Source of the DNA: Glandiceps talaboti
Lineage: Eukaryota; Hemichordata; Enteropneusta; Spengelidae
NCBI RefSeq assembly: GCF_964340395.1
Contig: NC_135554.1
Location: 18,546,592-18,610,591 of the forward strand
Reading direction: 5' to 3'
Length of the DNA stretch: 64,000 bases
This document shows, piece by piece, positions 46,806 through 59,716 of the stretch (within the stretch, counting starts at the first letter, position 1; every line of letters begins with the position of its first letter). The notes under the pieces were generated by a model. It was not told the DNA's origin. It saw only the letters and a list, made by a program, of their open reading frames with translations, and made no database searches. A program made the position numbers and the translations under genes.

Positions 46806-49800
46806 CTAGTAATTTGGGTTGCACTGTTTGCAGAAGCACACACCATTTTTGCACACATAGTGGCTTTTCTCATCAAAAATATTGGTACATTTTTTGCAGT
46901 ATGCGTTGTATATCTGACAGAAAATGAAAGAAAAACAAATCATAGTATGATGTGGGTTCAAGTTGGGTGGATGGGGGTGGGGTGAGGTGGGGAGTGGGGT
47001 GGACAAAAGTTGATTTTCAATTGACCAACATAGTCAGCCGAAGCTATAATTACATTTATAGGCAAGACATATTAGGTAAACACCTGAATAAGATGTTTAA
47101 TTACACCTATAATTACATCCCTATGCAGAAAGGTACAAATGCCGACATAATAAGACCAAAAAAGATGAAGAAGTGTTTCTGGTCAGCTCGCGCGCATCAT
47201 TTAATAATACCCCACGTCGGTCTTTTTCTGTGTGTTTGTTCAGCCCATGCAGTCTGCACTGAGATCCGTGGAAAACACAAAAATAACCCTCTTTTACTTC
47301 ACTGAAGAGTACTGCAGAGCCAATCATGCACAAGCAAATGGCATCTGCTCCACAAAGTAACATACTTGCTCTAAATTACTAAATAAAAGCACAGTAAACA
47401 GCCATAAATTGTAGATTTAGTGAGAGGATTGTTGAGAATAAAAAAAAACCAGACAAACAAAACAATCAAACAAATAAAAAATGCGCGTCGTCGCAATATT
47501 TTAAACTAAATGTCCTGACTAGAAACAAATCTTTTCTTTTTTTGGCCCAAGCTTACATTTCTAAATGCATTCTTAGTTCCGACTTCGTTCTAAATGAATA
47601 TTAATATTATTAATAAGTTTATGTTCACGGTAACAAAACAATGCTTATAAGTAAACAGTTTCAATGTGTAAGTAGCTTTCAGTATTTATGAGGAGGGGGT
47701 CGGCTGCTGAGGAATGTGTCGGGGTGGGGGTCACATCAAATTTTACAGTTCTCGGGAGATTACCATATTTTAAGAAATGAATTGTGGAGAGTCACATTTT
47801 ACTTCGAGTTATCTAACTTTGCATTATTTTGTCTATCAGCGTGTCTCGCAACGATGCTATGTAATTGCAACTATGGACCCAATACTACATACCATAGACT
47901 GTCCCGTGGTCTTGTAGAAGCATGGCTTACATTGGTATTTCTTCTTCGGGTCGTCAGCTTTACATTTGTGATAGCCTCCTGGCTGTAGATGTACCATACA
48001 TTTGACACAGAAGCGATCGTCAGGTGCAGGCTGTCAATTAAAATAAAAATAAATTCAAAGAAACACAATTATTCTTATATTGATTACTGAGCGCAGCTCG
48101 TTCACAACACTTTTTTCGTAAATGCATGCTCTCTTCGTTAAGCAGGATACCATGAATAAGCTAACTGTTTCCTTTTGCTCGAAAGAATGATGATTTATGA
48201 ACCGGTATAGTTTAAATAAAAAAGAGGCTAGTCTATTCGGTTTTATTGTGCGCATTAAAATGTATCACACACGAAGGCTATCAAAGAATTTACAAAGTCA
48301 TCACTATGTTACGAGCTTTATAATTAGGGGTATACTTACTTTCTTAATCTTATCTTTAGCTTCGCCTCCAATTTTTTTGACAATTTTTATAACCGACCCA
48401 GCTGGTTCCATCGCAATGAATATTGGTATTATTGGTCCTAGTGCGACTGGAAAAGAAAGAATAAAGGAATGTATGCAGGGAAGGGACAGTATTCATGCGT
48501 GGTCATGGATGTTTATGGAGGGGGGATGCTATTCAGACTCTAAGATTAATATATCACTGATTGTTTTGAGCTAATTATCGAATCCAAATTTAAACTTACA
48601 TTAAACATAAGACATACATTACAGGTTATTATATGAGGTATTGTCATCCTTTTGCTATACTTCATTGCACATCAGACAATACTCATAAAGTGTACATTAC
48701 ACATGGGATAGTGATTAGATTTGCGTTATGTCTTCTTTGAAGGAACGAACCCTACTGCATGTAACACAACTATGTGTTCATTTCCTACTCAATCTACATT
48801 CAGCAATGTTACATGGACTGTAGATTACAATGGGATATAGATTAATCCCATGGACCGTGAGATGACAAAGTCCTAAGGGTTGAAACGACGCCTCTAGTGG
48901 GTTCGATTAAAAGAGTACACAAGTGGTTTCTGTGAAGTAGTTGAGAAAATATTGGTTTTAGCCAAACAGGACCCCCCCACACCCACACACACTTCCAAAA
49001 ATAAAGGTATCAATGGAAATAGAAAAAAGGTAGTATTATGGTGCAGTTGGTGCTATAAATAAATCTCTATAGACTCAAGCTAGTGTGAGTACCTAGACCG
49101 TGAGAAGATGTGAAAGAAAACCAGTGAAAGAAGAAATGTACAGACAAGTGACAGGCACCAAATAATACCACTGTGGACATAATTTACGGCTAATAAACAC
49201 TACTGCTCTTAATATTCCAATCTAAAGTCATTTACCATCCAGTTACAGACAACAGAGAACGGCATTCGCATAATTATTTTGTCGGAACGACTCAATATAT
49301 ACTGATTGACTGACTGACTGACTGACTGACTGACCTAATGTCATTCATTCACAGTGCCTAATTTTTAGAAATCTATTTTAGAGAAGCGGTGTGATGATAC
49401 AGGATTCGTAACATGATTTTCTAGGCACCTTAGAGAAATACAGTTAAGATAAAATCGACATCACTTCAGTGTGAGATAAAGCCTATTATCCATACAGCTG
49501 CAGACCAGTGATTTACAAACGTTACTATTATAAGGCACACGCAGTTTAAAGTATCTAGCACTGATGAGCTTGTCTTGTCGACGATCCTCATCAGAATGCC
49601 AAATTCCATTATTACAGTTGACCATACCATTAGGTAAATGCTAAAAACGTTGAAATGTTTGTGCGTTATTTTTATAACTTTTGTTTTGATATAACAAGCT
49701 GATGGACATTTTTCGTCACGCAAATTTAACCAGGTTTTATCTGATATGTAGTATCAGAATAGACAACTTTATGTCATGTTAACAACCTTCATTGCGTTGT

Positions 49801-50241
49801 TTGATGGCAATTGGCAGACAGTACGCTGTTTAAACTATTCTTTGTGTTCACCACACACCGTCATCTACAGTCAACCAACGAAAACCACATATTGTGCTCT
49901 TCATATTATCTAAGTAAACGGGATCCTTTCACAAATTGATTGAGTGTATGGAACTGTGAAGTCGACTAATCATAGACGTTGGAGAACACTTCTCCTACGT
50001 TTATGAATTAACAGCTTGTTGTGGGCTTTCAGCATGGAAACCACCAAGGTGGTCGAACTGTGCTGATTTCACGATCTGCAATTTATACTGCAAACATGTC
50101 CTAAACATCAACATATTGTTAAAAGTAAACGTATACTATAGTGGTAAAAATATAATCTCTCTACAGATACCTGACAGATACTTCATGAAACGTCTCCGTT
50201 CTGAAACCCGTGTCAACACTGACTCAGCAAGTTGACAAATA
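46806..50241 (-). CDS. Array copy 6: double zinc-module protein
   Basis: Exons 5' to 3' on the minus strand: 50241-50171 (tentative helix exon: AESVLTRVSERRRFMKYLS), 48446-48340 (ALGPIIPIFIAMEPAGSVI then KKIGGEAKDKIKK), 48030-47893 (module 1: [26 protein letters not shown]) and 46913-46806 (module 2: [28 protein letters not shown], stop TAG 46808-46806). Phases 1, 0, 0; donors gtatct, gtaagt, gtatgt. All ligands intact. The helix exon is in the same frame as in copy 1, which supports it being real. Poly(A) signal (minus) 46298-46293. The start exon was not found. The edge of the giant inverted repeat cuts through the module 2 exon at 46825. Confidence 0.7.
49300..49334. repeat. (GACT)n microsatellite
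   Basis: About eight tetramers in the copy 6 intron. Confidence 0.9.
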
Positions 50242-50429
50242 CTGATCACGAAATAAGCACATCTGTATAAATAATATGATAAAATATTATATTTATACAA
50301 TGCAAATATGTGATTTAGGATGATAAAAGTTCATGTAAATTCCTAAGGACAATGACGTATTGTCATACATAGGACAGGGCAACGATAGGGTGCACGTGTT
50401 TGAACATTGAAACATTGGTCTAGTCGTAA

Positions 50430-50900
50430 GATAGTCTTAGTCTTGACCAGTCTAGCCTAGTTTTAGCTCGTCTAATCAAGTCTAGTCTAGTGTAGACTAA
50501 TCTAGTTTGGTGGGTAGCCAAGTCTAGTCTTGTCTAGTCTAGTCTAGTCTGGTCTAGTCTTGGCTAGTCTAGTCTAGTCTAGTCTAATCGAGTCTTGTCT
50601 TCTCTAGTCTAGTCTTGTCTTGTCTTGTCTTGTCTTGTCTAGTCTGGTCTAGTCTAGTCTAGTCTAATCTAGTCTAGTCTAGTCTAATCTAGTCTAGTCT
50701 GGTTAGTCAAGTCTAGTCTAGTCTAGTCTAGTCTAGTCTAGTCTAGTCTAGTCTTCGCTAGTCTTGTCTAGTCTAGTCTAGTCAAGTCTTGGCTAGTCTA
50801 GTCTAGTCTAATCGAGTCTTGTCTTCTCTAGTCTAGTCTTGTTTTGTCTTGTCTTGTCTTGTCTTGTCTTGTCTTGTCTTGTCTTGTTTTGTCTTGTCTA
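50430..50900. repeat. Pentanucleotide satellite, copy 6 flank
   Basis: ctagt and cttgt blocks, with a roughly 250-bp higher-order repeat similar in kind to the copy 5 tract. Confidence 0.9.
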
Positions 50901-51296
50901 CCCTTCCCTTCACTTGTAGTTTCGATTTCGCTATGAAATAATACCATCTTGTTACAAGCTTATATATGATAAATTTCGACTTTCGTTATTTTTACAAATC
51001 TAAATACAACCGTCAATTAAATTTCGAAACTAATCCTAAGAATTTTACACTAGTGAAATAAACAAATTGTATTTTATATTGAGTTGATAAATTGTGTAAC
51101 TAATCGATCGGTAGTTAACTGGAGTGACGATTCATTTCAAATGTATCATCTGATAAGCTATTGGTGACACGTCTTCACCGTCGTCTGGATAATCATGACC
51201 TCCTAAAGACAAATCTGACCCTAAATGCCACGTATATCATTATAAGTTACTTTAATGAGATAAAGCCATATTATCTTAGAGAGGTATGTAAGATGG

Positions 51297-51525
51297 CAAT
51301 CTGATTAAAATCCGATGTAGATGTCGGCTAATCGCTCATTGCTATTTTACCTTCGTTATTTTGCCTGAATTGACCTTCTTGGTACATGTTTACATGTTTA
51401 GCCTGATCGCCTCCTCAGACTAAAAAATGTAAACATGTACCAAGAAGGTCAATTCAGGCAAAATAACGAAGGTAAAATAGCAATGAACGATTAGCCGACA
51501 TCTACATCGGATTTTAATCAGATTG
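51297..51525. mobile_element. MITE: near-perfect 229-bp palindrome with 9-bp target-site duplication
   Basis: Arms of about 100 bp starting caatctgattaaaatccgat and ending with its reverse complement, around a loop of about 20 bp. Flanks are gtaagatgg (51288-51296) and gtaagatag (51526-51534). The related flank at about 45450-45475 shows the uninterrupted site. An 8-9-bp duplication suggests a hAT- or Merlin-like transposase source, but the terminal bases do not settle it. Confidence 0.85.
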
Positions 51526-52235
51526 GTAAGATAGCAAAAGTGTGATGATGATGAAGTTCGTTGTAAGCAAACGTGAAACTTATTAAGTCTCTCAAATATA
51601 ATATACTTGCAGAATATATTGTTCTAAATGGTTTATAAATCAAAATATCCATGTTAAATTTACATAACGGTCATTGAACAAACTGGGGAGGGGGGGGGGT
51701 GAGACATGTTTGTACACCACTCTGATTAAATGGCTCAAGCCAAAATACCCGCCTTAAAGACTTAAAGAACATAATTTTCCGAGGTTTCTTGCTTCAAGTC
51801 ACACTCAACGTGGTCATTGCCAAAATTGCCTCCTGCGATGTCCTGTGATGTTCTGCAAAATGAGCTCCTCCTCCCCATATTTAGCACTATCATACTATCT
51901 TCATTGCCATGGATTTAATTTCAAATCCATGACATGAACGTAAATGGTTGGGATTAGAGAACCAAATAGGTGATCGCAAAAATAATGTGAAGTTTGATAT
52001 TAATGATGTCTTTCTCAGTGTGTTTATTAAATTAAATGCAACAAGCCTTCATGGAAATCGAAGACGCGTTTCTGCAACAATACATGTAAGCCTACATGAA
52101 ATGCTTCACGGTCACGGATTATGTCATAAGAATCCGGTATTACAAATGTAACAAACAATGACACAGGGGAAGAAAGTAAATAGTAAGCTGTGCTGGAACA
52201 GAAGTCAGGACGGATGCAATTGTTGAACGTGTCTT

Positions 52236-52365
52236 GCAGAGGGTGATTTATATAAATTGCAATACAATTGTTACATGTGTCTTTCTCTTGCAGAGGGTGA
52301 TTTATATACATTGTAATATAATCGTCGCTTGTTTCTGTCTCTTGCAGAGGGTGATTCATATACAT
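52236..52365. repeat. 54-bp minisatellite, 2.4 copies
   Basis: Units start at 52236, 52290 and 52344, each with gcagagggtgatt(t/c)atata. The left arm (about 45845) has a single copy. It gives a repeated NHPLQ-type minus-strand frame that is not convincing as a gene. Confidence 0.85.
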
Positions 52366-53041
52366 TATAACTTTGTGTCAGGTTTGAATGTGATCAGCTT
52401 CGACTGGTCAATTATGGGCGAATAAGCACAGTCGAAAATCATTTCCATTCCCTCCTCAGTTTGTGCCCCATGACAATTGTCATTCCCAGAATGGCAATAC
52501 AGTAAAATATAAAATGCACAAAAGTATTACATGTGAACCAACATTTATTCATTGATCCGTTGAAAGCTGATCAAGAGCACCCTAGAAATGGTAAATAGTG
52601 TACACATCATTTAAAGATTAACAACTTATTCAAAGACGTTCGAATTGATATCTTTTATTTTTTGATTAATTTCTGTACATCCTTGTTTATTTACTTCTTC
52701 TGGAATATTGACAATTTTTTGTATTTGCCAGCTTTTGCCCCGAGTTCATTGTGTGACGTCAAAGGACCGATTTCCCGGATGTCAATGTATCTGTTAGGAT
52801 TATTGAACATGCGTCTATCCAAAAAAAACTGTTTTGGTGAGGGTGATTTTTATATTGGGTTGGAATCGTGTTATATCGCAATATTGACCATAGTACTTGG
52901 TTTATTGGTAAAGTACAGTTCACATACGACCAATCGGTTTTCTTTTAACATTAGCATAATCGAATGTTTTGATGTGTTTGTTTATTTGTTTGTTCATTTG
53001 TTTGTTTGTTTTTGTTTGTTAAAGGAAGGTTGTGCCATCTT

Positions 53042-53844
53042 CTAGTAATTTGTGTTGCACTGTTTGCAGAAGCACGCACCATTTTTGCACACATAGTGGC
53101 TTTTCTCATCAAAAACATTGCTACATGTGTTGCAGTATTCATTGTACATCTGAAAGAAAATGAAAGAAAAATAGATCATAGTTTGATGGGGGTGGGGTTG
53201 TGGTGGGGAAATGGGGTGGACAAAAGCTATAATTACATCCCCACGCGGAAAAGTACAAATGCCGACATATTAAGACCAAAGAAAAATAAGAATTGTTTCT
53301 GGTTAGCGCGCGCATCACTGAAATGCCCCCCATGTTGGTCTTTTTCGTGTGTTTGTCCAGCCCATGCAGTCTGCAGATTTAGATCTGGGGAAAACACAAA
53401 AATAACCCTCTCTACTTCACTGAAGAGCACTGCAGAGCCAATGTTGCACAAGCAAATGGCATCTGCTCCACAGAGTAACATGCTTGCTCTAAATTACTAA
53501 ATAAAAAGAACAGTAAACTGCCATAAATAGTAGATTTAGTGAGAGGTTTGTCGAGAAAAGAAATAAACAAAATAAACAAAACAAAAATCGCGTTCTCGCA
53601 ACATTAGACAAATGTCCTAACCAGAAACAATACTTTTCTTTTTTTGGCCCATGTTAATTGAGAAGATTCCATTATGAGTTCCGATACACTTCTGGAAACA
53701 CGTTATACATATGTACACACACACACACACACACACGCACACACACACACACACACACATATACTTACACACACACACATACATACATTCGTACGTACGT
53801 ACGTACATTACATACATACATACATGCATGCATGCATGCATACA

Positions 53845-53878
<34 letters not shown>

Positions 53879-55257
53879 CATACATACATACATACATACA
53901 CACATACATACATACATACATACATACATACATACATACATACACACATACATACATACATACATACATACATGCATACATACATACATACATACATACA
54001 TACATACATACATACACACACACATACATACATACATATATACATACATACATACATACATACATACATACATACATACATACATGTACATACACACATA
54101 CATACATACATACATACATACATACATACATACATACATACATACATACATACATACATACATGTACATACATACATACATACATACATACATACATACA
54201 TACATACATACACACGGTAACAAAACAAATCCATATAAGTAAACCGTTTCAATGTGTAAGGAGCTTTCAGTATTTACGGGGGGGGGGGCTGTTGGGAAAT
54301 GTGGGGTGGGGGTCACATCAAATTTTACAATTCTCGGGAGATTATCATATTTTAGGAAATGAATTGTGGAGAGTTACATTTTGCTTCGAATTATCTAACT
54401 TTGCATTATTTTGTCTATATCAGAGTGTCTCGCAACGATGCTATGTAATTGCAACTATGGACCAAATAATACATACCATAGACTGTCCCGTGCTCTTGGA
54501 GAAGCATGGCTTACATTGGTATTTATCCTTCTGTTTGTCAGCTTTACATTTGTGATAGCCTCCTGGCTGTAGATGTATCTTACATATGGCACAGAAGCGA
54601 TTGTCGGTTTCAGGCTGTCAATTACAATGGAATCACAAACAAAAAAAATTGCAATAAACTGACAGAAATAAAAAAATGTATATTGATATATATATATATT
54701 GATTTGATATTGATATATATTGATTTCTGTGCGTAGCTCGTCCTCAACACCCCCCCCCCCCTTAAATTTATGCTGAATGTTAAGCAGGATACCATGAATA
54801 ACCTGTAACTGTTTCCTTTTGCTAGATAAAGTGGTGATTTATGAATGACTGGCATAGGTTAAATAAAAAACGGGCTAGTCTGTTTTATGATGCATATTAC
54901 TAAAAAACCACAAAGGCTATCAAACAATTTACAAAGTCATCACTATGTTACGAGCTTTATGATTAGTTGTTGATTTTTAAAAAAGACATATATAAGTGCT
55001 ACACCCTACTATTTGACCCGACAAAGCATCATTCACGGAAACAAAATTGACAAAAAAGGTAAGCTAATCAGTTGATTAAAGACAGAACAAGTTAGAGTAC
55101 GGGGACAATTTTTAAATAATTTTTTTGAACTCATTTTCATTATTATTGTTATTATTATAATTTTACGAAGTAAATTGATTGATTTGACCGAAAATATACT
55201 AGTACTCACACGACCGGATGCTATTAGCTTGTCTAATTTATTCTTCATATCATCCAT
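53042..55257 (-). CDS. Array copy 7: short double zinc-module protein, complete 3-exon gene
   Basis: Exons 5' to 3' on the minus strand: 55257-55210 (ATG 55257-55255; MDDMKNKLDKLIASGR, donor gtgagt), 54614-54477 (module 1: [32 protein letters not shown]) and 53149-53042 (module 2: [32 protein letters not shown], stop TAG 53044-53042). Both introns are phase 0, giving a continuous 97-aa protein with all zinc ligands. The hydrophobic exon and helix exon of the other copies are absent: homology to them ends near 54970, and unique sequence with the start exon follows. The N-terminus is a short charged helix. Intron 2 is enlarged by a (ACAT)n tract. Poly(A) signal (minus) 52549-52544. This is the best-supported full gene model in the array. 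Confidence 0.75.
53711..54212. repeat. (ACAT)n microsatellite, about 500 bp
   Basis: AC run, then long ACAT run with CATG, CGTA and ACAC variants, in intron 2 of copy 7. All long His/Thr/Tyr and Cys/Met/Tyr/Val ORFs here are repeat artefacts. Confidence 0.97.
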
Positions 55258-55320
55258 TTCTTTCCCTTATTGATAGATGTCGTGTGGTTATGACGTCAGT
55301 AATCTAAATATATAGCAACA
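55258..55320 (-). promoter_or_regulatory. Putative promoter of array copy 7
   Basis: Upstream of the ATG on the minus strand are a perfect CRE palindrome TGACGTCA (55291-55298) and, about 10 bases further upstream, a TATA-like stretch (tatatattta, about 55304-55313). The distance to the ATG (about 50 bp) would allow a very short 5' UTR. The order CRE then TATA is reversed from usual, so either element could be incidental. Confidence 0.35.
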
Positions 55321-58224
55321 CCAGCATATAGCTACTACATTCACTCAAACTTCTGTTGGAAAATAAATATTTAAGAAGAAGAGGAATATAATAAAATGGT
55401 GATAGTCGATTATCTTTTCAGTGACAATATATCTTTCAATTGAAGGTATGGTCAAGAGATATAGCTAATACCGTTGTTATATTCTACAGTTCAACCATCT
55501 CTCCCGTTCACAAATATTCTAACATTGCTTGCCTCTTTTATCATCTGCTGCCTAACTATATTAAACAGCCGCCAATCTTTCATAACAAGTCCAGAGGAAA
55601 GCACACACAAATGTTGCCACTCAGAATCACGTTATATCAATTGAATAGAACAGTTTGACGTGCATCCTCGCCTGGAAGATATTTTAGATGTCCGGTTTGC
55701 AGGTCAAACCGGCGCAAGTTCTCTTTAAATTCAACCGTAGTAATGATTTGTCTAAAAAATGAATATCTAATGTAAACGTGTCTCTTTGTATGCTATTGTT
55801 ATTGTGTATGATTGGTTGGTTGGTATTTTAGTTTGTATTACGTAGTCAAAAATTCAAATTGCCCATGCATGATGGGATACATAAAGTTAAATATTGAAAA
55901 TATCTGGCATGATCTTAACCGTTCCAGGAATGTTTGTAGCAAATTAGTGGATAATGGAATTAATCAACTATCTGAGATATCTGTGTTGTAATGAAGACAA
56001 AGTGGTCAAGACTGCTACTAAATTTATCAAAGAATCAAAGGGCCCCACTATTCACAGAATACCAATATCTCAATAGTGGTCGCCACCTCAGGTAACCACA
56101 TGTATCTATAAACATATTTAAAGTTGCTCGCTCCAACTGGACCATTTTTTGTGTGTGGAAAATTAGGTACAATAACTTAGGCTGTATACATGATAAATCA
56201 AAAAAATTAAATTAAATCAATTTGTATATACCGTGTGATATGTAGTTTTGATCTTTGATTTGTTGTTATTTTAATGTTTGAAAATCAGCGCCCTCAACGG
56301 CGACCACAATTTCAATCTGTTTCTGTACCTGCCTGTGGATAATATCGCTCACTGGTTAACATGTACAATGTGTAATTATATGTATTGTAACATTGTGAGT
56401 ACATTGTGGTTGTCTGGTTCAAAAAATGATACTCTAGTTACTGTCAACTGGCACAATTTATCTTGGTGACATATTCAGACTCTCGCTGAACACTGAAACT
56501 TGCCACTACACTACCAACATATCACACTGACCACTAATTGGCAGATACAATGTCGTTTTAAAAAAATAATTGACCAATTTTTAATGAATATATCTCAGGT
56601 TATTTAATGAAAGAGTATACTAGTTGCGGTTAGTGCAGGATTAAGTTTCGTTGTGTACCAAGGTCCGCCAAATTCATTAATAACATAATATGATCATTGC
56701 TAAATGTATTGGTATTTATTGTGACTATTTTCACTGATTTCAGAAGGGTTACCTGGGACTAATATATACGTGTATGGTGGTCCCCAATCTGATTAAAATC
56801 CAATATAGATGTCGGCTAATCGTTCATTGCTATTTTACCTTCCTTATTTTGCCTGAATTGACCTTCTTGGTACATGTTTACATTTTTAGCCTGATCGCCT
56901 CCGTAGAGGAAATTGAGAAGGTTCGCGAGAAATAGTGAATGCAACTTAAAAAGACAATATAAAACTGTTCTTCCAATATGTAATGGTTGTACATCTGATA
57001 AGAAGAAACCAATAACACAGAGACCATATGGAAAACACTCACGTATGAGAAAAAATAAAACTAATATAAAATAACAAATCTACCTACCCTAACAATTCTA
57101 AAATTGAGTGCAATGGGAACCACATAATTGTTTTTTGTTAGGCCTAACTAGTTTTTATCATTCAAAACAGACCTTTTAATATTTTCAGTTTGACAAACGT
57201 AGACCACGGAGTTATTTTGGAGATTTAGCGCTCCCAGATTCAATAGTCCAAATTTTATCAGCAGTCCTAATGACAATATAAACTTAACAACACCATCCCA
57301 TTGTACTTGTACATGGTTTACATTGACAGAAAGGGAACACACCAACAGAAACAAATTGAACTAGATACGTTGAAATATATATACAGAAAGTGTGGTAAAT
57401 ACCTCAACTATGACTAGGAAACGATCTTGGTTTGTTACTTTTTGGAGCTGTAGAACAACGTAGCCACAAAATGGAGAAGGACTGCACTCTAGAAACCTTG
57501 TTTTGAAGTTACTAGTATGGATAGCCTTGGTAAAACATTTACTTAGGTCACAAGACAATAAATGACAATGAAGTCAAACATACACTCAAAGACTGGTTAT
57601 CATGCGGACAATTCTGTCGCATACCTTTACTCACACATCAACTGATAATTATATCTGTTATGCCTTGGATTGACCGATGAACTATTTTCGTCGCACTGTA
57701 CTTTGATAGAATAAACAGCAAATCGTTCAAATCATATACATATATGATACAACCTAAACATTTAATTACTTCAAATGTGTTTACGTAAATAGAAGAGGTT
57801 GGATGAAATCGATCGATTGATAGATTGATTCATCCATCCGTAATTAACGGAACCAGATTAATTAAATTAGGAGGCTCAATTTACATATTAAAACTAGTTT
57901 GAATACAGATATTGATCAAATGTTGAAAGTCAACTCGTCCTGGGAACTTCATTCCTAATAGCACACATTTTGAAAGTTTTACAACTATGTTGAAACTAAT
58001 TTTCAACGTTCTATTCATAGCACTGATTATGCATTTGATACAGTCTTTTGTAATTCATTATTTAGAAGCCGTTATTTATACGTTATTTAATAAGTTTTAA
58101 AATATTTTATTCAATTTTACCATTGTATTTAAATAGTATAACCAATTACATTTTTCAAAAATTAACTTAATATTTGTTTTAATTTTTTTGTAAACCAGCT
58201 ATCGCTGTTACTGACAATATCTGC
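55321..58224. other. Spacer beyond the array, no secure gene
   Basis: Unique AT-rich sequence. It holds a half MITE (56785-56905) and a few short open stretches (plus 55440-55658 and 56278-56469; minus 57148-57354 and 57361-57558) without convincing splice context. The minus frame at 57420-57510 (RFLECSPSPFCGYVVLQLQK) looks somewhat protein-like but could not be extended. Confidence 0.4.
56785..56905. mobile_element. Half copy of the 51.3-kb MITE
   Basis: Starts caatctgattaaaatcca and follows the left arm and loop of the MITE at 51297 for about 120 bp, then stops at the loop (gcctgatcgcctcc). The second arm is missing. Confidence 0.8.
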
Positions 58225-58225
58225 A

Positions 58226-58437
<212 letters not shown>

Positions 58438-58782
58438 ATGCATACATTTATTCTCTGATATTAACGGAAAGGGACAATGTGTCCAAAGGTCTTATCAAAC
58501 AATACCCATGTTAATTGATATAATCACCGACTAACTGTTTATTACTCTGTCCATCGCTTAATTTCATATTGTTTAAATCTATTTTAAACGATGACATCTG
58601 GGACTTAATTATGAACGTTCTACAGTATTGAAACATGAGTAACAGGTAGTGGAATGTTTTCATCAAAAAGTTTACATTTGTTCAATATACATTGTATATC
58701 CATAAATCGTCGATATTGTAACAGTTTAAGAGTATTTTTTAAACAGATAATGAATTCTATGTACTTGGATGTTCATCTTCAG

Positions 58783-59206
58783 GGGCTGATCTGGACTTCA
58801 AGTTGTCATTGTTATGCAAAACGTACAGTACTAGAAACCGAGCAAGTAATCACATTATCACCAAACATTTGAAGTAAATCAACGCATGATACATTGGAAT
58901 CCCTCGCTAAAATTTGAAACGGTAAGATTTTTGTTTTTAGGAATACGAGTCCACGTTAACGTGTTTACTGGAAATATACATTCTGATCACTATCCCGTAC
59001 ATGTCAAACAATGTGTCAACATTATGACAGATAAAAGGTATAAGTATACAATAGACACCGATATTGAGATAAAAGTTTACACATTCGGATGGGGACACAC
59101 ACAGCATGCAGTGTTCATGGCGAAACAAATAAGCCATACAACATTCACAAGCCCTGATATGGCTGAACAACGAGACGTGCCTTATATTATAGTGGAGCTC
59201 ATATAA
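58783..59206 (+). CDS. Two terminal exons of an unidentified gene, weakly transglutaminase beta-barrel-like
   Basis: Exon 58783-58845 (acceptor catcttcag, donor gtaatc; ADLDFKLSLLCKTYSTRNRA) and exon 58941-59206 (acceptor ttgtttttag; RVHVNVFTGNIHSDHYPVHV through FTSPDMAEQRDVPYIIVELI to TAA 59204-59206) join in phase 1 across a 95-bp intron. The pattern DFKLSL ... TG ... KQ ... VP-I-VE recalls the first C-terminal beta-barrel of transglutaminases, judged by memory of the fold and not by a search. Upstream exons were not found, so it may be a fragment or pseudogene. It lies next to the inverted-repeat breakpoint. Confidence 0.35.
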
Positions 59207-59309
59207 AGATATGTGTAAAATTCGGTTTTTTAAATGTTTACCATTTCTGTTGAATGGTAACAGTTGTGCCCTTCATCCTAAAACCCTTACTGTGCAGTCT
59301 CTACTCCAT

Positions 59310-59555
59310 TCATGGCACAGTAGTATGACTTATTTTTACTACTCGCCACAACCGTTTTTCTCCGTAATTAAGTTCTCCTAGTAATTTTAGCAAACTATTT
59401 TGGTCCGGGCCGTACTCTTGCATTGCATTCTTGAGACCAGGGAGGCTTCCCCTATACTTCCATGTGCAGGCATATGGTTTCTGACTTTGCTGGACTGGTT
59501 TTCTTGAACTACTAAGGTCAACCCAATTCACACCTTCTAAATCCCCCTTTGTCTT
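59310..59555 (-). other. Open minus-strand stretch, protein-like, unidentified
   Basis: About 80 codons are open to TGA at 59312-59310, with no in-frame ATG at the start. The translation (DLEGVNWVDLSSSRKPVQQS ... NYGEKRLWRVVKISHTTVP) has balanced composition and the DNA is less AT-rich than its surroundings. It could be an exon or an old transposon fragment. No family recognised. Confidence 0.25.
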
Positions 59556-59656
59556 ACACTATCCAATACTGATAAGACTTCAGCAGCAACTCAGACAAGG
59601 TGTTGGTTATAACCCGCTACACAAACTTTAATATTAGCTCCGGTAGAGGACTGCTA

Positions 59657-59675
59657 ATCCCGTACATGTCAAACA
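59657..59675. repeat. 19-bp filler at the inverted-repeat junction
   Basis: atcccgtacatgtcaaaca is an exact copy of 58992-59010, which lies inside the putative exon at 58941-59206. It ends directly at the start of the right arm (59676). This looks like a templated insertion from about 665 bp away. Confidence 0.7.
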
Positions 59676-59716
59676 AGTGCAACCCAAATTACTAGAAGAT
59701 GGTACAACCTTCCTTC

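Noticed and set aside
47121-47363. Minus-strand ORF in the copy 6 intron similar to one at 53233-53481
   Set aside because: Similarity is due to the recent common origin of copies 6 and 7; the frames diverge and lie within an intron.
52027-52365. Minus-strand ORF with repeated NHPLQ segments, and a conserved acceptor-like site followed by a short frame
   Set aside because: The repeats are a minisatellite; the acceptor-like site recurs in several units but the frames after it differ and end at once.
53617-54252. Very long Tyr/Met/Cys/Val and His/Thr ORFs on both strands
   Set aside because: They are produced by the (ACAT)n microsatellite.
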